Both the position numbers and the translations under genes were made by a program. DNA of 23,299 nt from an uncultured Eubacteriales bacterium (GTDB lineage Bacteria; Bacillota; Clostridia; Oscillospirales; Oscillospiraceae), in contig UQWH01000029.1 in NCBI GenBank assembly GCA_900544705.1, forward strand, positions 1-23,299, given 5' to 3'. Position 1 is the stretch's first letter; every line of letters starts with the position of its first letter. The notes under the pieces are model-generated. The model was not told the DNA's origin. It was given only the letters and a program-made list of their open reading frames with translations, and did not search any database. Positions 12,597 through 20,117 of this stretch are shown in pieces.

Positions 12597-14725
12597 GCCG
12601 TTATGTAATCACCGGTCTGGGCCTGATCTGCGCGACCGGCAACGATGTAGAAACCTGCTGGAAGAACGTCCGCGACGGCGTCAGCGGCATCCGCGAGGTG
12701 ACGAGCGTGTCCACCGAGGGCTGCGTTTCCCACGTGGGCGCGGAGGTGCACTGCGACGATCTTCCTGCACCGGAGTATGACCGCTCCGTCCGCCTGTGCC
12801 TGCACGCGGCGCAGGAGGCGCTGCGCGACAGCGCTCTGCCGGAGAGCGACCTGCATGACGCGGGCGTGATCCTGGGAAGCTGCGTCGGCGGTGCAGCCAG
12901 CATTGATCATTATTATACCGGCCTTTTGCAGGGCGAGGAGCGCAAGCAGGACGTGCTTAAGATGTCTGCCTCCGCCATCGCCTGCGACGTTGCGCACGCC
13001 CTCGGCGCGTCCGGCGAAACGGCCAACATCGTCAACGCCTGCGCCGCAGGCACGATGAGCATCGCCTTTGCCTGCGACCTGATCCGCGCGGGAAAGGGCA
13101 AGGTCTACCTTGCGGGCGGCACGGACGCTTTTTCTTCTCTGGCGTATTCCGGCTTCAACGCGCTGCACGCGCTGTCGGCGGACGCCTGCTCCCCGCTGAA
13201 CCACAGTAACGGAATCACCCTCGGCGAGGGCTCTGGCATTCTGGTCGTGGAGGAGTACGAGCACGCGGTCGCCCGCGGCGCGAAGATCTACTGCGAGATC
13301 GCAGGCTACGGCGTCAGCTCCGATGCCTTCCATATCACCGCGCCGCAGCCGGAGGGCGAGGGCCAGATGGCCGCGCTCCGCCGCGCGATGGTCAACGGCA
13401 ATGTCAAGCCGGAGGAGATCGGCTACATCAACTCCCACGGCACCGGCACGAAGAAGAACGACGCGGCGGAATTCCTCTCCCTGCACACCCTCTTCGACGG
13501 CTGCTCTCCCTCCGTCAGCTCCACCAAATCCATGACCGGCCACTGCCTCGGCGCAGCGGGCGCGATCGAGGCGGTGCTGAGCGTCAAGGCCCTGACGGAG
13601 AACACTGTTCTGCCCACGACCAATTACGCCCCGGAGGATCTTCCCGCGCTGGCGGAGAAGGCCGGGAATCTCGACTGCGTCGTCAACGTCGGCAGAGAGA
13701 AGCAGATGGAAAACGCCATGTCCAACTCCTTCGCCTTCGGCGGCACGAACGCAAGCATTATTTTTACCAAAAACGAGCATGACGCTCCGCTACCCGTCAA
13801 GTCGCGCATTGCTGTGACGGGCTTCGGCAAGCTGGCCGGAAACGCCGTCGAGCTGACCGCAGAGGGCTTTGACGCCCGCGGCGTGAAGCTGGGCTTCTAC
13901 CGCAAGCTCGACCGCTTCAGCCAGATGCAGGTGCTCAGCGGCGTGGACGCACTGCGCGACGCCGGCTTTGAGATCAACGCCGAGAATGCGCCCATGGTCG
14001 GCAGCGTCATCGGCACGGCCGACGGCCCCATGGCGGAGATCTCCAATTTCCAGAAAACGGTCTGCGAGAAGGGGCCGGCAGCCGGAAGCGCATTCAGCTT
14101 CCCCAACACGGTCTATAACGCCGCAGGCGGCCATCTGTCCATTTTTACCGGGCTCAAGGGCTACTGCGCGACCATCGCGAACGGCACGCAGGCCGGCCTG
14201 CAGGCCGTCACCGTTGCCTGCGATATGCTGCAAAACGGCACGGCCGACCTGATCCTTGCCTCCGGCACAGACGAAACCTCGGAGAACATTCAGGCGCTGT
14301 ACAACTCCATCGGCAAGGGCGAAAACCTTGGCGAGGGCAGCGTGACGGCCGTTCTGGAGACGGAAGCGCACGCAAAGGCGCGCGGCGCGAGAGTTTATGC
14401 CGACATTCTCGGCTATGCTTCCCTGCATGAGCCTACCGCCTACGGCGCGGAAACGACGAAGCGTCTGCTTGACCGCACCCTGCGTGCGGCCTGCGCCGAC
14501 GCGGGCGTTGCTGAGGACAAACTCGGCAAGATCTTCTATGCCGGCACGGATGCTTCGCAGGATGTGACGCAGGAGATCGGCAACAGCCGTGCTGCGGCCG
14601 CAGCCTATGCGCTGCAAAAAGCGGCCGAAGCGCTGGAGCGCGGAGACTGTCAGTATGCCGCTGCCGTCGCCGGCAGCTGGACGGGCTGTGTCAGCGCCGT
14701 CGTACTGGGGAGGGCAAACGCATGA
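12593..14725 (+). CDS. 3-oxoacyl-ACP synthase fused to a degenerate ketosynthase (KS-CLF-like)
   Basis: 710 aa, nearly twice FabF. Residues 1 to about 395 are a full FabF-type ketosynthase with Cys150 (NACAAG), His282 (NSHGTGT), His317 (SMTGHCLGAAG) and a C-terminal NSFAFGGTNAS. Residues about 403-710 are a second, shorter thiolase-fold domain starting SRIAVTGFG. It aligns along its length (for example ACDLI/ACDML), but the three catalytic residues become Thr532 (NGTQAG), Ala650 and Asn664. An inactive second ketosynthase paired with an active one recalls KS-beta/chain-length factors of type II polyketide, aryl polyene and polyene systems; here both are in one chain and could fold as an internal pseudo-dimer (inference). 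The start and stop each overlap a neighbour in ATGA. Confidence 0.88.
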   Translation: MSRYVITGLGLICATGNDVETCWKNVRDGVSGIREVTSVSTEGCVSHVGAEVHCDDLPAPEYDRSVRLCLHAAQEALRDSALPESDLHDAGVILGSCVGGAASIDHYYTGLLQGEERKQDVLKMSASAIACDVAHALGASGETANIVNACAAGTMSIAFACDLIRAGKGKVYLAGGTDAFSSLAYSGFNALHALSADACSPLNHSNGITLGEGSGILVVEEYEHAVARGAKIYCEIAGYGVSSDAFHITAPQPEGEGQMAALRRAMVNGNVKPEEIGYINSHGTGTKKNDAAEFLSLHTLFDGCSPSVSSTKSMTGHCLGAAGAIEAVLSVKALTENTVLPTTNYAPEDLPALAEKAGNLDCVVNVGREKQMENAMSNSFAFGGTNASIIFTKNEHDAPLPVKSRIAVTGFGKLAGNAVELTAEGFDARGVKLGFYRKLDRFSQMQVLSGVDALRDAGFEINAENAPMVGSVIGTADGPMAEISNFQKTVCEKGPAAGSAFSFPNTVYNAAGGHLSIFTGLKGYCATIANGTQAGLQAVTVACDMLQNGTADLILASGTDETSENIQALYNSIGKGENLGEGSVTAVLETEAHAKARGARVYADILGYASLHEPTAYGAETTKRLLDRTLRAACADAGVAEDKLGKIFYAGTDASQDVTQEIGNSRAAAAAYALQKAAEALERGDCQYAAAVAGSWTGCVSAVVLGRANA

Positions 14726-15453
14726 GTGCTGCAATCGTAACGGGTGCTTCCCGCGGGATCGGCAAGGCCTGCGCCGTGGCGCTGGCCAAGCGCGGCTATG
14801 ATGTCGCGGTCAACTATGTTTCCAATGAGGCCGCCGCGCAGAGCGTCGTGCAGGAGCTGGAAGGCTTCGGCGTGCGCGCTCTGGCAGTACAGGCGGATAC
14901 CTCCGATCTTCCCTCCGTGAAGAATATGTTCCGCACCGTCGTGAAGGAACTCGGCGGCGTGGATGTGCTGGTCAACAACGCGGGCGTCGTAGACGACCGC
15001 TTCCTGCTGATGTTGACCGAAGAATCTCTCACGCGGAGCCTTGACATCAACATCAAGGGTTATTTCCACTGCGCGCAGCAGGCGGCTTTAAAGATGATGC
15101 GCAAGAAATCCGGCGTGATCGTCAATATTTCCTCCGTCAGCTCCATCATGGCCATCCCCGGCCAGAGCGTCTACAGCGCCACGAAGGGGGCGGTCAACGC
15201 CCTGACGGCGACGCTCGCCAAGGAACTTGCGCCCTACGGCATCCGCGTCAACGCGGTCGCGCCGGGCTTTGTCGAAACGGAAATGCTCGATCACATCCCC
15301 GCAGAGCAGAAGGAGGGCTACCTCAAGGCCGTTCCCATGGGTCGCTTTGCAGCGCCCGGCGAGGTCGCGGACGCCGTGTGTACGCTCTGCCAGCCGGAGC
15401 TTTCCTATCTGACGGGTCAGACGCTCGTTCTCGACGGAGGGCTGAGCCTATGA
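14722..15453 (+). CDS. fabG: 3-oxoacyl-ACP reductase
   Basis: 243 aa short-chain dehydrogenase. The NAD(P) loop TGASRGIG is at residues 7-14, NNAG at 85-88, Asn110, and the catalytic set Ser138, Tyr151 and Lys155 (YSATK) is intact. Its C-terminus, YLTGQTLVLDGGLSL, is typical of FabG. It reduces 3-ketoacyl-ACP made by the upstream ketosynthase. Start and stop are in ATGA overlaps. Confidence 0.95.
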   Translation: MSAAIVTGASRGIGKACAVALAKRGYDVAVNYVSNEAAAQSVVQELEGFGVRALAVQADTSDLPSVKNMFRTVVKELGGVDVLVNNAGVVDDRFLLMLTEESLTRSLDINIKGYFHCAQQAALKMMRKKSGVIVNISSVSSIMAIPGQSVYSATKGAVNALTATLAKELAPYGIRVNAVAPGFVETEMLDHIPAEQKEGYLKAVPMGRFAAPGEVADAVCTLCQPELSYLTGQTLVLDGGLSL

Positions 15454-15899
15454 ACCTTCTGGAGATCAACGCCCGCATCCGCCAGCGCCCGCCCTTCCAG
15501 ATGATCGAGCGGGTCACTGCGCTGGAGCCGGGCAAGTCCGCGACGGGCATCAAGTGCGTTTCCGTCAACGAGCCGTATTTTCAGGGACATATGCCGGGTC
15601 TGCCCATCATGCCCGGCGTCCTGCTGATCGAAAGCGCTGCGCAGCTCTGCTCCCTTGTCATTGAGGCCGACGGCAGCGACGCGGACAAGGTCTATGTCCT
15701 TCTCAAGGTGCGCGACTTCAAGTTCGTCAAGCCGGTCATTCCCGGCGACCGTCTGGAACTGCACGCGGAGCTTCTGCGCGGCGGCGCGGGACTGTATCAG
15801 TTCTCCGTGGACATCTGCTGCGACGGCGAGACGCGCGCAAAGGGCGAATTGATGTTCACCGCGGTCGCGCAGAACGCGATCTACGGAGAGAGCAAATGA
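15450..15899 (+). CDS. fabZ: 3-hydroxyacyl-ACP dehydratase (FabZ-like)
   Basis: 149 aa hot-dog dehydratase that forms trans-2-enoyl-ACP. The catalytic His47 is in YFQGHMPGLPIMPGVLLIE and the acid Glu61 follows, both at family spacing. The N-terminal RQRPPFQMIERV matches FabZ. The true start is the ATG at 15450, in an ATGA overlap with fabG and 9 nt after GGAGG; an earlier in-frame ATG lies inside fabG and is rejected. No enoyl-ACP reductase follows; a flavoprotein does. Confidence 0.93.
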   Translation: MNLLEINARIRQRPPFQMIERVTALEPGKSATGIKCVSVNEPYFQGHMPGLPIMPGVLLIESAAQLCSLVIEADGSDADKVYVLLKVRDFKFVKPVIPGDRLELHAELLRGGAGLYQFSVDICCDGETRAKGELMFTAVAQNAIYGESK

Positions 15900-16585
15900 G
15901 AGTTCTGGTCATCCATGCCAGTCCGAAGGGAGAGGGCAGCCATACTGCCGTTCTGACGCACGCGTTTCTCTCCGGCTTCCCGCAGGGAACGGAGATAGAA
16001 ACGCTGGAGCTGCGCAGGCTCAATATCCGCCCCTGCCTCGGCTGCCTCGGCTGCTGGACAAAAACGCCGGGCAAGTGCGTGCAGAAGGACGACATGGAGA
16101 AAATCTACGCCGCGATCGAGCGCGCGGACGTGATCGTCGAGAGCTTCCCCCTGTATTTCTACGGGCTGCCCGGAACGCTCAAGACGATGACGGATCGCTG
16201 TTTGCCCTACACCAAGGCCTACGGCTGGAGCAAGGGGACGCAGCATGAGCTGCGCGACCCGAAGATGCTTGAAAAACGGCTGGTCCTCATTTCTACCTGC
16301 TGGCACACCGGCATTGAGCAGCTCTATGCCGCCGTGCGCGCAGAATTTGATCTGATCTGCGGCGGGAAGTACGAAACGATCTTCTGCCCGCAGGGCGAGC
16401 TGTTCGTGATCGACGCCTGCCAGCGGCAGAAGGACGCCTATCTCAAGGACGTACAGCTTGCCGGCAGCGAGGTCGCGCAGGGACTGCGCATCCAGCCGGA
16501 AACGCAGAAGCGTCTTGACCGGCCCATCCTGTCCGACGCGACCTTTGAGCGCATCACGCGCCCGCACTGGCAGATCGTGGATTAA
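15896..16585 (+). CDS. Flavodoxin-fold NAD(P)H:FMN oxidoreductase with a four-Cys motif
   Basis: A 229-aa flavodoxin-like protein: the N-terminal VLVIHASPKGEGSHT binds FMN phosphate, and the PLYFYGLPGTLKTMTDR segment is the second FMN loop. Residues 47-61 have Cys47-x2-Cys50-x2-Cys53-x7-Cys61, the spacing of the compact cluster motif of archaeal/clostridial iron-sulfur flavoproteins (Isf), though many flavodoxin-like reductases share part of it. Its ATG overlaps fabZ (ATGA), so it is made with the synthase. It could reduce enoyl or keto groups, or supply electrons; none of this is shown. The weak hairpin at 16601 closes the operon. Confidence 0.85.
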   Translation: MRVLVIHASPKGEGSHTAVLTHAFLSGFPQGTEIETLELRRLNIRPCLGCLGCWTKTPGKCVQKDDMEKIYAAIERADVIVESFPLYFYGLPGTLKTMTDRCLPYTKAYGWSKGTQHELRDPKMLEKRLVLISTCWHTGIEQLYAAVRAEFDLICGGKYETIFCPQGELFVIDACQRQKDAYLKDVQLAGSEVAQGLRIQPETQKRLDRPILSDATFERITRPHWQIVD

Positions 16586-16600
16586 GGGGAACTCTGAAGA

Positions 16601-16629
16601 AATCCTCCGCGGCGGACGCCGGATTTTTT
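16601..16629 (+). terminator. Probable terminator of the fabD operon
   Basis: AATCC (16601-16605) pairs with GGATT (16621-16625), enclosing a GC-rich inner element, and a T-run covers 16624-16629. The stem is modest. Confidence 0.45.
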
Positions 16630-16683
16630 CCGCCGTTCATCCTTGCAGATTTCGTCAAAGCTTCCCCGAAAGGAGAAATCTGA

Positions 16684-17466
16684 ATGAAACGCAGTATTCT
16701 GATCCTGCTAGCCTGCGTTCTGGCGCTGCTGTGCGCCTGCGCCGCAAAACCGGAGCCGACCGAGCCGCAGGGGAGTTCTTCTGCCGCACCCTCGGAGCCT
16801 TCTTCGGAGCCTGTGCCATCCACGGAGGAAAGCAGCAGCGCCCCCAGCAAAACGGAGCCGCCAACGGCTTCCTTCAAAGTTACGGATCAGCGTCTGAACG
16901 TCTACCGCAATCGTGCGGAGGAGTTCTGGGGACAGGTCATCACCGCGGTGCAGAACACCGGCGACGCGCCCATTTACCTACAAGACAGCACCTTCCACAT
17001 TACAGATGCGGAAGGAAAGTCCCTTGCTTCGGATACGACGGTTTCAGCCTATCCGCAGATCGTCGCGCCCGGTGAAACGGGATATTACTATGCGGAAACC
17101 TATCTGGAAACGGAATCCGCCGAGGGACTGACGCTGGAATTCACGCCGCAGGTGTCGGTTTCCGCGCAGCAGGCGGTGGCGTATACCGTTGAGAATCCCG
17201 ATTTGCAGGATTCGCGTTACGGCGGCATGGAGCTGCGTGTGACGCTGTCCAATTCCACCGCGCAGGACACCCGGCACTACTGTGTTGCGGTGCTGCTGTT
17301 TGACGCGGAGGGGAAACTGCTCGGACAGTTCTACGATGTGCCTTCGGTGAAGGTACCGGCGGGCGGGTCGGCGGTGCTGGAGCTGAGCAGCTATATGCTT
17401 CCCGATACGGTCACAAAGGCAGAGATCGCGGACTACCGCATCCTGGCCTACGAATTGCAGGATTAA
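16684..17466 (+). CDS. Predicted surface lipoprotein with two Ig-like (FxLYD-type) regions
   Basis: 260 aa. The signal peptide ends in LLCAC with lipidated Cys19. Residues about 20-60 are a low-complexity Pro/Ser/Glu linker. Two similar beta regions follow: about 62-140 (RAEEFWGQVITAVQNTGD ... IVAPGETGYYYAE) and about 178-255 (MELRVTLSNSTAQDT ... VKVPAGGSAVLEL). Each has a conserved pattern of an N-x-G/S turn and a P-x-G-x-x strand, like FxLYD domains that coat clostridial surfaces. A strong AAAGGAG lies before the ATG. No function can be assigned beyond a cell-surface location. Confidence 0.8.
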   Translation: MKRSILILLACVLALLCACAAKPEPTEPQGSSSAAPSEPSSEPVPSTEESSSAPSKTEPPTASFKVTDQRLNVYRNRAEEFWGQVITAVQNTGDAPIYLQDSTFHITDAEGKSLASDTTVSAYPQIVAPGETGYYYAETYLETESAEGLTLEFTPQVSVSAQQAVAYTVENPDLQDSRYGGMELRVTLSNSTAQDTRHYCVAVLLFDAEGKLLGQFYDVPSVKVPAGGSAVLELSSYMLPDTVTKAEIADYRILAYELQD

Positions 17467-17473
17467 GGAAATC

Positions 17474-17515
17474 AAAAGCAATGCCGGAGCCGCGTGGCTT
17501 TGGCATTGCTTTTTT
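17474..17515 (+). terminator. Terminator of the lipoprotein gene
   Basis: AAAAGCAATGCC (17474-17485) pairs perfectly with GGCATTGCTTTT (17502-17513), with an inner AGCC/GGCT stem and a continuous T-run to 17515. Confidence 0.9.
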
Positions 17516-17534
17516 GTCGGAAAATGTGTATAAT
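17506..17534 (+). promoter_or_regulatory. murI promoter overlapping the upstream terminator
   Basis: TTGCTT (17506-17511) lies inside the 3' arm and T-run of the terminator. A 17-bp spacer leads to TATAAT (17529-17534) with a preceding TGTG. Confidence 0.7.
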
Positions 17535-17558
17535 AACCGGGAAGAAGGAGGTGGTTCC

Positions 17559-18344
17559 ATGCGGGAAGAAAGACCGATTGCCGTATTTGATTCCGGCCTC
17601 GGCGGCATCAGCGTGCTGCGCGAGCTGGTTCGGCAGATGCCGCAGGAGAACTATCTCTATTTTGGCGATTCCCTGCACGCGCCTTATGGCTCGCGCCCGA
17701 CGCAGGAGATCCGCAACCTGACCTTTGCTGCCGCAGAGCGCCTGTTTGCCCAAGATGCGAAGGCGCTGGTCATCGCCTGCAACACCGCGACCTCCGCGGC
17801 GGTGGACGAGCTGCGCACGGCCTATCCGGAACGGATCATCATCGGCATCGAACCTGCGCTGAAGCTGGCGGTGTCGCGGCATCCCGGCGGGCGGATTTTG
17901 GTTATGGCGACCGAGGCGACGCTGCGGGAGAAGAAATTTGCCCTTTTGATGGAGCATTTCGGCGCGGACTGCGAGATCCTCAAATGCCCCTGCCCGGAGC
18001 TGGTGGAGTTTGTCGAACGCGGCGAGCTGACCGGCCCTGCGGTGGAAGCCAGCCTGCGGGCGTATCTGAAAGACTGCACGGCGATGCCGCTGGATGCAGC
18101 CGTGCTCGGCTGCACACACTATCCCTTCCTGCGGCCGCTCATCCGCAAGGTGCTGGGACCGCAGACCGACCTTCTCGACGGCGCGGACGGCACGGCGCGT
18201 GAAACGCGCCGCCGCCTGAGCGACGCGGGACTTCTGCGAAGAACAGGGGAGGGGAGTGTGGAGATGACGAACAGCCTCGGCTCTGCGGAGATTTTAGAGC
18301 GCTCGGAGGCGCTCCTGAAGGCAAAAACGTTGGACGAAATCTGA
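17559..18344 (+). CDS. murI: Glutamate racemase
   Basis: 261 aa cofactor-independent racemase that supplies D-glutamate for peptidoglycan. The N-terminal AVFDSGLGG has Asp11 and Ser12; YFGDSLHAPYG follows. The two catalytic cysteines are Cys74 in VIACNTATSAA and Cys185 in AVLGCTHYPFL, with His187. GGAGGTGG lies 6 nt before the ATG at 17559; an earlier in-frame ATG at 17481 falls in the terminator and is rejected. A terminator follows at 18398. Confidence 0.96.
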   Translation: MREERPIAVFDSGLGGISVLRELVRQMPQENYLYFGDSLHAPYGSRPTQEIRNLTFAAAERLFAQDAKALVIACNTATSAAVDELRTAYPERIIIGIEPALKLAVSRHPGGRILVMATEATLREKKFALLMEHFGADCEILKCPCPELVEFVERGELTGPAVEASLRAYLKDCTAMPLDAAVLGCTHYPFLRPLIRKVLGPQTDLLDGADGTARETRRRLSDAGLLRRTGEGSVEMTNSLGSAEILERSEALLKAKTLDEI

Positions 18345-18397
18345 CTTTGGTTTTTCATTGAGAAATTTCATTTTTGTCGCAGACGGACGGAAAATGC

Positions 18398-18419
18398 CGG
18401 CCGCCTGCGGCCGTTTTTT
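18398..18419 (+). terminator. Terminator of murI
   Basis: CGGCCG (18398-18403) and CGGCCG (18408-18413) form a 6-bp GC stem with loop CCTG, followed by six T (18414-18419). Confidence 0.85.
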
Positions 18420-18512
18420 AGGAAAAAGTGTGGCCTGTCCGAATCGGTCCGAAGCTTTTTCTGGTGCTTGCTGCGCTTTCGTGCTTCAATGGAGGGTATG
18501 GAGGTGTGTAAG

Positions 18513-18767
18513 ATGGAAAAGAGATTCGGAATCCGCTATCTGCGCGACGTTGGTGTGGTCTATTATGACCGTTTGGAGAAGCAGACGCCAGACGGCCGCA
18601 ATATTTATGGCGTTCGCGTTACGCTGCATAGCACGGACGGGGAAGAAACGGAATCCTGCTATATTTCGGAGTGTCAGGAGGACGCCGACCGCCTTCTGGA
18701 GCGCCTCCGGCGCGGCGGTGTGACGCCATGCACGCTGCTGGAGATCGTGGATGAGCAGGTTTTTTGA
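18513..18767 (+). CDS. DUF6514-like small protein
   Basis: 84 aa, soluble, mixed alpha/beta. The segments YLRDVGVVYYDRLEKQ and NIYGVRVTLHSTDGEETESCYI followed by ADRLLERLRRGGVTPCTLLEIV resemble the uncharacterised clostridial DUF6514 family; I am only fairly sure of the name. The start at 18513 is set by GGAGGTG, 8 nt upstream; earlier in-frame ATGs at 18468 and 18489 lack that support. It lies directly before the nrdR promoter. The function is unknown. Confidence 0.7.
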   Translation: MEKRFGIRYLRDVGVVYYDRLEKQTPDGRNIYGVRVTLHSTDGEETESCYISECQEDADRLLERLRRGGVTPCTLLEIVDEQVF

Positions 18768-18775
18768 AAAAAGGA

Positions 18776-18804
18776 TGGACATTTCCTGCGGCATTTGTTA
18801 GAAT
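18776..18804 (+). promoter_or_regulatory. nrdR promoter
   Basis: TGGACA (18776-18781), 17-bp spacer, TAGAAT (18799-18804) with an extended TGT. Confidence 0.65.
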
Positions 18805-18836
18805 AGAAGCAATTGAGTAGTAAAGGAGCGCCTGTC

Positions 18837-19292
18837 ATGAAGTGTCCGTATTGTGGCTATCAGGAAAGTAAGGTCGTCGATTCCCGCCATTCCGACGATG
18901 GTGTGAGCATTCGCCGCCGCCGGGAGTGTCTGTCCTGCCAGAAACGGTTTACGACCTATGAAACCGTCGAAAGTCTGCCCATCGTGGTGGTGAAGAAGGA
19001 CAACAGCCGTCAGGCATTCGACCGCAATAAGATCCTCAACGGCATGGTGCGCGCCTGCGAAAAGCGCCCGGTCAGCATGGCCGATCTGGAAGCGGCGACG
19101 ATGGAGATCGAGCAGATCATCCAGAATTCGTTGGAGCGCGAGGTCAGCACGGAGAAAATCGGGGAACTGGTCATGGAGCGGCTGAAGCCTTTGGACGAGG
19201 TGTCCTATGTGCGTTTTGCCTCCGTTTATCGTCAGTTTAAGGACATCAACAGTTTCATGCACGAGCTGAACAAGATCCTGGAGGAAAAATAA
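18837..19292 (+). CDS. nrdR: Ribonucleotide reductase transcriptional repressor NrdR
   Basis: 151 aa. An N-terminal zinc ribbon with Cys3, Cys6, Cys31 and Cys34 (MKCPYC, RRRECLSCQKRF) is followed by an ATP-cone (VVVKKDNSRQAFDRNKIL) that senses dATP/ATP. NrdR binds NrdR boxes to repress ribonucleotide reductase genes; none of those genes is in the window. The start at 18837 is set by AAGGAG and the invariant MKCPYC. The usual length is about 150-160 aa. Confidence 0.97.
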   Translation: MKCPYCGYQESKVVDSRHSDDGVSIRRRRECLSCQKRFTTYETVESLPIVVVKKDNSRQAFDRNKILNGMVRACEKRPVSMADLEAATMEIEQIIQNSLEREVSTEKIGELVMERLKPLDEVSYVRFASVYRQFKDINSFMHELNKILEEK

Positions 19293-19299
19293 CCTTCCC

Positions 19300-19350
19300 A
19301 AAACGCCGCTCCCGAAATCGGCAGAATGTCTGCTTCGGGAGCGGCGTTTT
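19300..19350. terminator. Bidirectional terminator after nrdR
   Basis: AAAACGCCGCTCCCGAA (19300-19316) pairs perfectly with its complement at 19334-19350, with an inner GCAGA/TCTGC stem. It lies between convergent genes. Confidence 0.85.
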
Positions 19351-19384
19351 CCGCTTGCATAGTTTCTATTTTTCGTTTATAATA

Positions 19385-19963
19385 TTACAGAAATTGCGCG
19401 CGGCAGATCAGCATGGCCAGAACCGGAATGACGGAACCAACCAGAAGCTGCGAGGCCGTGTGCCGCTTGAGCTTCACGCTCGACCAGATGACCGGCGTCA
19501 GCAGCAGATAGCCGAACAGGAACCATGGGCACACAAAAACGGACAGCATCGCGACGGGGCCGGAGCAGCCGCAGGCGTGACCGCTTGCCTTGTAGTGCAT
19601 ACAGGTGCAGATCGCCAGCGAGATGCCGGAGATCAGATAGGTGCCGAAGAGCACTTTTTCAAAACCCGTGCCGCCGCCCAGCAGAGCATAGAGGAAGCCG
19701 CCAACATAGCCGACGACGGAAAAGACAATGGCGAGATTGCGCTGGCCGTCGCGGCCTTTCCGACGCAGCGGCGGGATGATCGCGGAAACGGGATAGGCCA
19801 GCACCGGCAGAATGCTCAGGAAAAAGACGGCCATCAGATAGTGCCGCAGCGAGGCGAACGCGCCGTCCATCAGGAAATACAGCAGTGTGCAGAGAAGCAG
19901 GGCGAAAACCGGCGCCGTCGTCAGAATACGGATCGCCTTTGCAAATTTATCTTTCAGATTCAT
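19385..19963 (-). CDS. PAP2-like membrane protein
   Basis: 192 aa with about six hydrophobic helices. In the C-terminal half the segment KASGHACGCSGP (125-136) resembles the PSGH motif of PAP2 lipid phosphatases, and KRHTASQLLVGS (166-177) resembles the R-x-H box with His168. The K-x6-RP motif is poorly matched (only a basic RRKGRDGQR stretch before residue 76). It is therefore a divergent or inactive PAP2 relative that may act on undecaprenyl or phosphatidyl phosphates. AGGAGG lies 8 nt before the ATG. It is divergent from an XRE/membrane regulator. Confidence 0.6.
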   Translation of the reverse strand: MNLKDKFAKAIRILTTAPVFALLLCTLLYFLMDGAFASLRHYLMAVFFLSILPVLAYPVSAIIPPLRRKGRDGQRNLAIVFSVVGYVGGFLYALLGGGTGFEKVLFGTYLISGISLAICTCMHYKASGHACGCSGPVAMLSVFVCPWFLFGYLLLTPVIWSSVKLKRHTASQLLVGSVIPVLAMLICRAQFL

Positions 19964-20007
19964 GGGGAGGACCTCCTGTCAGATCGCATGGGATTTTCCT
20001 TGCCCTT

Positions 20008-20036
20008 ATCCTACCGCGCCGGAAAAGAAAAGTCAC
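20008..20036 (-). promoter_or_regulatory. Candidate promoter of the PAP2-like gene
   Basis: On the minus strand GTGACT (20036-20031), 17-bp spacer, TAGGAT (20013-20008); four of six matches in each box. Confidence 0.4.
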
Positions 20037-20042
20037 GCCACT

Positions 20043-20117
20043 GGTGGAAGTTCCCACTCCACCGGCATGGGAGAGCGCATCTACGCGCAATAGAACGTGG
20101 CTCTACTGTGAGTAGAG
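20043..20117. promoter_or_regulatory. Two inverted repeats in a divergent intergenic region
   Basis: GGTGGAAGT (20043-20051) and ACTCCACC (20056-20063) can form an 8-bp stem with one bulge. CTCTACT-GTG-AGTAGAG (20101-20117) is a perfect 7+3+7 palindrome upstream of the XRE gene. Either could be an operator. I found no clear -35/-10 for the plus strand here. Confidence 0.45.

Noticed and set aside
18420..18512. GAAAAAG/CTTTTTC hairpin before the DUF6514-like gene as a riboswitch
   Set aside because: A short stem enclosing CCGA-A-TCGG exists but no conserved aptamer or terminator/antiterminator pair is visible.
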